Assembly (NCBI RefSeq): GCF_009068765.1
Contig: NZ_CP035534.1
Location: 2,108,001 to 2,172,000 of the forward strand
Direction of reading: 5' to 3'
Source: Sulfurimonas hydrogeniphila
Lineage (GTDB): Bacteria > Campylobacterota > Campylobacteria > Campylobacterales > Sulfurimonadaceae
DNA length: 64,000 nt
Both the position numbers and the translations under genes were made by a program. Positions within the stretch are counted from its first letter, which is position 1. Each line of letters begins with the position of its first letter. Below are positions 62,481 through 64,000 of the stretch, in pieces. The notes below the pieces were generated by a model that had not been told where the DNA came from, made no database searches, and was given only the letters and a program-made list of their open reading frames with translations.

Positions 62481-62699
62481 TATGCCATTAAACGAGAGGT
62501 TGTCACTAATAGAAAAGTTCCTTATGACATTTTTGTTAAAAGTAATATAGACTCTTTTCACACAGTTATTAGTATAAAACAGCAATATAATGGTAAAATT
62601 ACATTAAATTATTTAGACAAAAGAGATGATACCCTTTACAAAGATATTGACTCAGATACATTAATAGAAAAATTAGGAGGTTATTTTGATATTAAGTGA
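62481..62699 (+). pseudogene. 3' fragment of zeta-toxin gene
   Basis: It encodes only the last 70 or so residues of the zeta kinase (YAIKREVVTNRKVPYDIF to the end), without Walker A or the start. The reading frame is still open, with TTG as a possible chance start. The break lies at the edge of the direct repeat. Confidence 0.85.
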
Positions 62700-62895
62700 A
62701 GAACAAATAAAACAAGCTATTCATAGAATCAATGAGCTCCAAAGAGAAACTATTGAAAAAGCTGATAAAATTCAAGGTTCAAAAGAGTATGTTGAAGAAC
62801 AAATGAAATTATTTAAAGAGGCAGAAGAGTATAGAAAAAAACTCAATGCAATCAAACAACAGCAAAGAATAATTTCTGAACAGTTTGCCAGTTAA
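62686..62895 (+). CDS. Small coiled-coil protein, second copy
   Basis: The 69-residue product is identical to that of the copy at 59958-60167, with the same TTG start and AGGAGG site. Here it lies behind only a fragment of the zeta gene, so a lone antitoxin-like gene is kept intact. This favours a protective or otherwise useful role, though the two copies may simply be too young to differ. Confidence 0.6.
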   Translation: MILSEEQIKQAIHRINELQRETIEKADKIQGSKEYVEEQMKLFKEAEEYRKKLNAIKQQQRIISEQFAS

Positions 62896-62906
62896 AATCT
62901 GGTGCC

Positions 62907-62945
62907 AAATGAGTACCATCCCCTACCAAAAAATGGCACTCATTT
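62907..62945. promoter_or_regulatory. Inverted arm-site pair near third att
   Basis: AAATGAGTACCATC and AATGGCACTCATTT; the first half has two changes from the copies at 42220 and 60179. Confidence 0.45.
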
Positions 62946-63007
62946 TCAAAAACTAAAAAAAAATTCAAAGCCTGTATTTATGGTATTTGAAGGGGTTGTC
63001 CCCAGTT

Positions 63008-63024
63008 TCCTTTCATCCGCACCA
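63008..63024 (+). repeat. Third attachment site, right end of the island
   Basis: TCCTTTCATCCGCACCA, identical to the tRNA-Leu end. Host-type genes follow directly. Confidence 0.88.
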
Positions 63025-63041
63025 CTTAATTATTTATTCTT

Positions 63042-63455
63042 TTAAATTTTCGTTTCTTTGTCCTTTGCAAGAGAAGCTAAAGAAGTTGTCTGCAGCATAT
63101 TTTCAATATTTGTCTTGGGTTCAACCCATTGCGAATGCAGGGCACAGGGATTTGACGCGTCACACATTTCAAAACCCAAAATACACCGGTCAAATTCCAA
63201 CGGTTCACCTATTGCTTCAAGAATATCACATAAAAATATTTGCTCAGAATCCTTTGCCAGGTTAAAACCTCCGTTGCGTCCTTTTGAGGCATGTACCAAA
63301 CCCTGTTTTTCAAGTTGGGTCATAAGTTTCGTAAGGTATTTATAAGGAAGCTCCAACTCTTTATGCAAAAAAGAGACTGAATGTGCCTTATTTGGGTAAC
63401 GGTCCAGGTAGGACAAAGCGCGAATAGCATATTCAGTTGTTTTTGAAAAGTGCAT
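63042..63455 (-). CDS. Rrf2-family transcriptional regulator
   Basis: The 137-residue protein starts MHFSKTTEYAIRALSYLDRY and has the winged helix with ELPYKYLTKLMTQLEKQGLV and SKGRNGGFNLAKD. Three cysteines (CILGFEMCDASNPC, near residues 92-105) are placed like the Fe-S ligands of IscR and NsrR. It is divergent from a globin gene, and a good palindrome lies between them. An NO- or Fe-S-responsive repressor of the globin is likely, in the manner of NsrR. Confidence 0.88.
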   Translation of the reverse strand: MHFSKTTEYAIRALSYLDRYPNKAHSVSFLHKELELPYKYLTKLMTQLEKQGLVHASKGRNGGFNLAKDSEQIFLCDILEAIGEPLEFDRCILGFEMCDASNPCALHSQWVEPKTNIENMLQTTSLASLAKDKETKI

Positions 63456-63530
63456 AAAATACCTCGAAAAATTGAGTTTATTGATTGTAACTTATAAATC
63501 ATAACAGATTGCTTTTTAGTTAAACAACAA

Positions 63531-63552
63531 TATACCACTTTAAGGTAGTATA
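63531..63552. promoter_or_regulatory. Palindromic operator at globin promoter
   Basis: TATACCAC and GTAGTATA form an inverted repeat with one mismatch around TTTAAG. It overlaps the region just upstream of the -10 element TATAAT (63555-63560) of the globin gene. The Rrf2 regulator next door is the probable binder. Confidence 0.6.
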
Positions 63553-63589
63553 TATATAATTCCGCATAAATTAAATTAAGGAATATCCT

Positions 63590-64000
63590 ATGAGCTTATC
63601 TCAAGAGACAGTAACAGCTGTTAAAAAAACAATCCCGTCAGTCGGAAAAAATGCCGAAAAAATAACAACACGTATGTATGAAATACTTTTCAGCAAATAC
63701 CCTGAAACAAAACCTTTGTTTGCAAATGCACAAGGTGATCAGCATAAAAAACTCGCAGGTGCTATTGCAGCTTTTGCCGCAAATATTGACAATCTTGGCG
63801 CTTTATCTGCAGCAGTTGAAAAAATGGCAAATACACATGTACTGACAAAAGTAAAGCCGGAACACTATCCTATGGTTGCCGATGCTTTAATCACCGCTAT
63901 GGGCGATGTTTTAGGTGATGATTTCACTGATGAATACAAACAGGCATGGATCGAAGCATATACATTTTTGGCCAATATTTTAATGCAACGCGAAAAAGAG
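63590..64000 (+). CDS. Single-domain globin, 3' end outside window
   Basis: The first 137 residues start MSLSQETVTAVKKTIPSVGK and show the myoglobin-like fold of Cgb/Vgb-type bacterial globins. RMYEILFSKYPETKPLF includes the CD-corner Phe, and HVLTKVKPEHYPMVADALIT includes the likely proximal His. The frame is open to the window end. AAGGA precedes the ATG. The related Campylobacter protein detoxifies nitric oxide; here this role is inferred from the divergent Rrf2 regulator. Confidence 0.9.
   Translation, partial: MSLSQETVTAVKKTIPSVGKNAEKITTRMYEILFSKYPETKPLFANAQGDQHKKLAGAIAAFAANIDNLGALSAAVEKMANTHVLTKVKPEHYPMVADALITAMGDVLGDDFTDEYKQAWIEAYTFLANILMQREKE

Larger units (their letters stand above)
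60304..63024 (+). mobile_element. Second att-bounded unit of 2.7 kb
   Basis: It is bounded by att copies in direct orientation and ends with a second copy of the zeta-module 3' part. It contains an AbiE-type pair and a possible small toxin but no integrase of its own. It looks like the remains of a related element that integrated in tandem and lost its core, or a cassette that moves with the integrase of the first element. Confidence 0.7.
62480..63024 (+). repeat. Direct repeat of zeta-module end and att, copy 2
   Basis: Second copy of the roughly 550-base segment at 59752-60303, differing by a few substitutions and small deletions near the att site. Confidence 0.9.

Overview
The window comes from a chromosome that looks like a Sulfurimonas-type member of the Campylobacterota. 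The supporting signs are an S10-spc ribosomal operon without rpmD, MqnA of the futalosine menaquinone route, a sulfide-dehydrogenase-type flavoprotein operon, an AT-rich genome, and an Rrf2-type regulator divergent from a single-domain globin. The genus is an inference from gene content; no marker was compared with a database.

Layout. 1-7715: sulfur-oxidation operon (flavocytochrome-c-type flavoprotein, Rieske protein, c-type cytochrome), rnhB with a membrane protein, and an ATPase gene, interrupted by IS copies. 7716-18660: S10-spc operon from rpsJ through secY, map and infA, with a clear promoter in front and a terminator behind. A structured 175-base spacer lies between rpsN and rpsH. 18658-41485: housekeeping genes (chorismate mutase, CvfB-like S1 protein, moaD-moaE-moeA, mqnA, malic enzyme, rarA, a pseudouridine synthase, kdsD, nnr, thiG, a sodium symporter) and a signalling operon that joins a STAS protein, a NIT-domain chemoreceptor and a phosphatase/kinase fusion. 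41560-42160: a promoter and five tRNA genes (Pro, His, Arg, Arg, Leu). 42144-63024: integrated mobile DNA at the 3' end of tRNA-Leu. 63042-64000: Rrf2 regulator and globin.

One IS4-family element of 1410 bp is present as four full copies and one copy cut by the window edge. The copies encode identical transposases, so they spread recently. Each insertion lies in the centre of a small palindromic repeat scattered between host genes, and three of the four full copies have intact 8-bp target duplications. Every full copy carries an A9 run that separates a short upstream reading frame from the transposase frame.

The island behaves as an integrative and mobilizable element: tyrosine integrase, excisionase-like protein, MobV-like relaxase, a RepA-like helicase with an initiator-like protein, and a candidate iteron origin. 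Its cargo is a type I restriction-modification operon (hsdM, hsdS, a DUF4145 gene, hsdR and a tightly linked pentapeptide-repeat membrane protein), ArdA antirestriction protein, a WYL-like regulator and a zeta-type toxin gene. A second 2.7-kb unit with its own att site follows. It carries an AbiE-type pair whose toxin gene has an in-frame stop, a possible tiny hydrophobic toxin, and a second copy of the end of the zeta module.

The best candidates for something undescribed are the structured RNA inside the spc operon, the restriction operon with its membrane pentapeptide protein, the STAS-chemoreceptor-phosphatase operon, and the palindrome-targeting IS with its putative slippage start.
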